Part shown: positions 61,964-64,000 of the stretch, piece after piece
Position numbering within the stretch: the first letter of the stretch is position 1
How the letters are laid out: every line of letters begins with the position of its first letter
DNA from: Planoprotostelium fungivorum
Lineage: Eukaryota > Evosea > Variosea > Cavosteliida > Cavosteliaceae
Assembly: GCA_003024175.1 (NCBI GenBank)
Contig: MDYQ01000019.1
Coordinates: 124,001-188,000, forward strand
Direction: 5' to 3'
DNA: 64,000 nt
The notes under the pieces: generated by a model
Told to the model about the DNA's origin: nothing
The model's database searches: none
What the model saw: the letters and a program-made list of their open reading frames with translations, nothing else
Translations under genes and position numbers: made by a program

Positions 61964-63031
61964 TCATTGGATGTCGGATTGTAGATCGGGTGGTGGGGGT
62001 GGATGAGACAGAGACAATTTCCACGTCTCTTCACTCACTCTCTTCAAATCATCTTCTGTGAACCAATGGAAGCCTACTCTCTTTCAGTTCGTGGCATCAT
62101 CACGATGACTCACTCGTGTCGTTGAATGCATTCAGATCCTTTATGTCTGATTTCAGTGATACTTCGGTTGTGAAGGGTAAGATCTGTTAGAATGAGAGGA
62201 AGGATGAATGAAATGGAGCACCTGTGTCATGTAGTACGTCTCTTTCTTCTTCTTCTCACCCAGGGCTGACTCGTTGTAATTCGTAAAACCGTTACCCAAT
62301 ATGATCATCTCTTTCAGTTGAAGGGGTTCCCAATTTGTGTACAATAGATTGTTGTACAGTGGTCTACCACAGTGGGGCATGTAAAAGAAGGTTCTCCCTT
62401 CCACTTTTCTCTTTCCTTGCTGAGAGGAATCAATCGATGTGTTTGAGGGAGGTGGAGGTTTCATCACCTCATTCTCTGTGATGTCGGTCCATCCTAATTC
62501 GTTGAGGACCTTCTTCTCGTTTTCATCAAAGATGGGATCGAAATAATGCTTCTGTCCTTCGATCTGTGTTTTCATCATCAGATATTATGAATACGACTGG
62601 GTGGAAGCGACCTTCAGATGCTCGATGAGGAGAAGGAGTAGACCCAATTGATACTTGGCCTTTGGTGAGGTCAGAAATGGACCGAGTCCATAACAAACGA
62701 CATTGCATCGAACGGGAGAACCTTCCACGAAATCTTTTCCAAAGAATCTAGACAGTATCTCTGATGATGTTGATCATCATGCACGATGGTGATCGATCGA
62801 ATCACCTGTCGCCTCCTTCACGATGGGATTATTCTGTAGCTCCGCTCTGTTTACAAGTTGGTTGACAGAAGTGATCGGTGTGATCGAGGACAGACCTGCA
62901 TTCATCCAGTGAGTTGGAGAATGTTCCACTGTTGTCTCTTCTTCTTCCACGAGAGTTCCTCCCTGGCATCGGTGATGAGCTTCGCGATCTGGTCTGAGTG
63001 AATCAATTGTTTGCCACCAAAAGAAGCGCAT
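61964..63031 (-). CDS. SRR1: SRR1-like protein
   Basis: SRR1 family (plant SRR1 affects circadian and light responses; yeast Ber1 is linked to microtubule or ubiquitin pathways); the biochemical role is not settled. Start at 63031 (MRFFWWQTIDSLRPDREAHH), with a Glu-rich stretch and an intron. The SRR1 domain begins CNVVCYGLGPFLTSPKAKYQ and continues LGLLLLLIEHLK, YFDPIFDENEKKVLNELGW, then FFYMPHCGRPLYNNLLYTNW and MIILGNGFTNY, the two most conserved family blocks. The last exons read ILPFTTEVSLKSDIKDLNAF, NDTSFHWFTEDDLKRVSEET and a Pro-rich end PPPPPDLQSDIQ. Complete, about 280 residues. Start lies 71 bp from the divergent AP-3 beta gene. Confidence 0.88.
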
Positions 63032-63102
63032 TCTGTCGATTTTTTATATCCTGCATCTCGCATCGCTCCGCTCTATAACTACGTTCATAGCTACCAGCAA
63101 GC

Positions 63103-64000
63103 ATGCAGGTGAGATTTCCACACCTATTTCGCCCTTATTTCCTCACTCTTGTATCGATATGATGACGCATTATTCGATTTCACTGCACCCTGACTGAATG
63201 TTCTGTAGGGGAAGCTGGAGCAATTCGAGGTATGATGGCGACCTTTTTTCAATCTAAACCTTCCACCATCTGTAAAATGCATCCCTAATTTTGATTATAG
63301 AGTTTTGTGAATAAGGTCAAGAACAATGTCAACATGAACAACTTGGGTCTGGATAACTCCAAGTTCTTCGATGTCAATGCCAAGATTGAAGACATCAAGA
63401 ATGGATTGGAGAGTTCCTCTGACAAGGAGAAGATGGATTCCATGAAGAGATCTATTGCTGTGAGGACGTCGTCTCGAATATCCAAATCGATCTACTTGTT
63501 CCATCCGCAATTTAAGATGAAAGCACCAGAGTTAACACTGATGACAGATGATGTCGAAAGGAAGAGACGTATCCACGTTGTTCCCTTCCGTGGTAAAGAA
63601 TGTCATTTCAAAGAACGTTGAGTTGAAGAAATTGGTCTACATGTACCTCGTTCATTACGCAGAACAAGAACAAGATTCCGCTCTCTTGGCTATCAACACC
63701 TTCCAGAAGGATCTCAGCAACCAGAGTCAATACATCAGAGGTGAGCCCATCTGATCATGACAGTGAATCACACGAAGACAGCGTCCGCTTTGAAGGTATT
63801 ATCCAGCATCCGAGTCAAGATCATCGTTCAGATCATCATCATGGCCATCCAGAAGGGAATCAAAGACAGTTCCGCTTACGTCAGAAAGACTGCAGCTCAC
63901 GCCATTCCTAAAGTCTGGTACGTCCTCACACTTGATTTACATTCAACCCCACCTGATCGACATCACAGCTCGATGGACCCCGATCACAAGGATGAATTGG
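63103..64000 (+). CDS. AP3B: AP-3 adaptor complex beta subunit, N-terminal part
   Basis: The beta subunit of AP-3 sorts cargo from Golgi/endosomes to lysosome-like organelles. Start ATG at 63103 with tiny first exons: MQ | GKLEQFE | [20 protein letters not shown]. The adaptin N-terminal trunk then reads [107 protein letters not shown] and [16 protein letters not shown]. '[18 protein letters not shown]+KKLVY-YL-HYAE' and '[15 protein letters not shown]' are beta-adaptin signatures, and the 'FFD...KI..IK..L.S..D.EK..SMKR' lead-in is specific to AP-3 beta. The gene continues past the right edge; nothing odd is seen in the part present. Confidence 0.9.

Overview
The window looks like nuclear DNA from a free-living protist, most likely an amoebozoan of the protosteloid kind. 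Genes are packed tightly on both strands. Almost every gene is broken by many very short introns (about 35-60 nt, usually GTGAGT...CAG). The gene set is eukaryotic: SDHA, HOOK, TBCD, EMC10, AP-3 beta, RalGAP, augmin, RBBP6, PAK1IP1 and ZFPL1. Receptor-like proteins with beta-helix ectodomains and TKL kinase-like domains also fit such amoebae. The species placement is inference. No rRNA, tRNA, CRISPR or mobile-element genes were recognised. I read 28 genes plus one doubtful one.

Left part (1-16.1 kb): the 3' portion of a single-pass receptor with IPT/EGF-like ectodomain and a cytoplasmic RasGAP domain; SDHA; an F-box/ankyrin-like protein; a HOOK dynein adaptor (minus strand); and a RalGAP alpha-type protein. 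Middle (16.2-31.5 kb): a receptor cluster. A minus-strand receptor with an intact TKL kinase domain lies head-to-head with a plus-strand receptor whose kinase domain lacks key catalytic residues. The latter is followed by a tandem copy that shares a near-identical tract of about 2.5 kb, introns included.

Right part (31.6-64 kb): housekeeping genes, mostly in alternating divergent and convergent pairs: THP3/LENG8-like, EMC10, an unrecognised membrane protein, an RS2Z-type SR protein, HAUS4/AUG4, RBBP6/Mpe1, a three-SPRY protein, an SDR, a methyltransferase, an LRR membrane protein, an unrecognised membrane protein, TBCD, a TEX2/Nvj2-type lipid-transfer protein, a TMEM42-like protein, a STE20-type kinase, a PTPMT1-like phosphatase, ZFPL1, PAK1IP1/Mak11, SRR1 and the start of AP-3 beta. 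Themes are small-GTPase control (RasGAP, RalGAP), receptor-type signalling, microtubule biology (HOOK, HAUS4, TBCD) and mRNA processing (THP3, SR protein, RBBP6).

The most unusual signals are a 16-bp palindrome (TCTACAACGTTGTAGA) recurring inside introns of unrelated genes, the kinase/pseudokinase head-to-head receptor cluster with its converted tandem copy, and the plexin-like layout of the RasGAP receptor. Gene ends are given from start to stop codon; internal introns were placed by eye.
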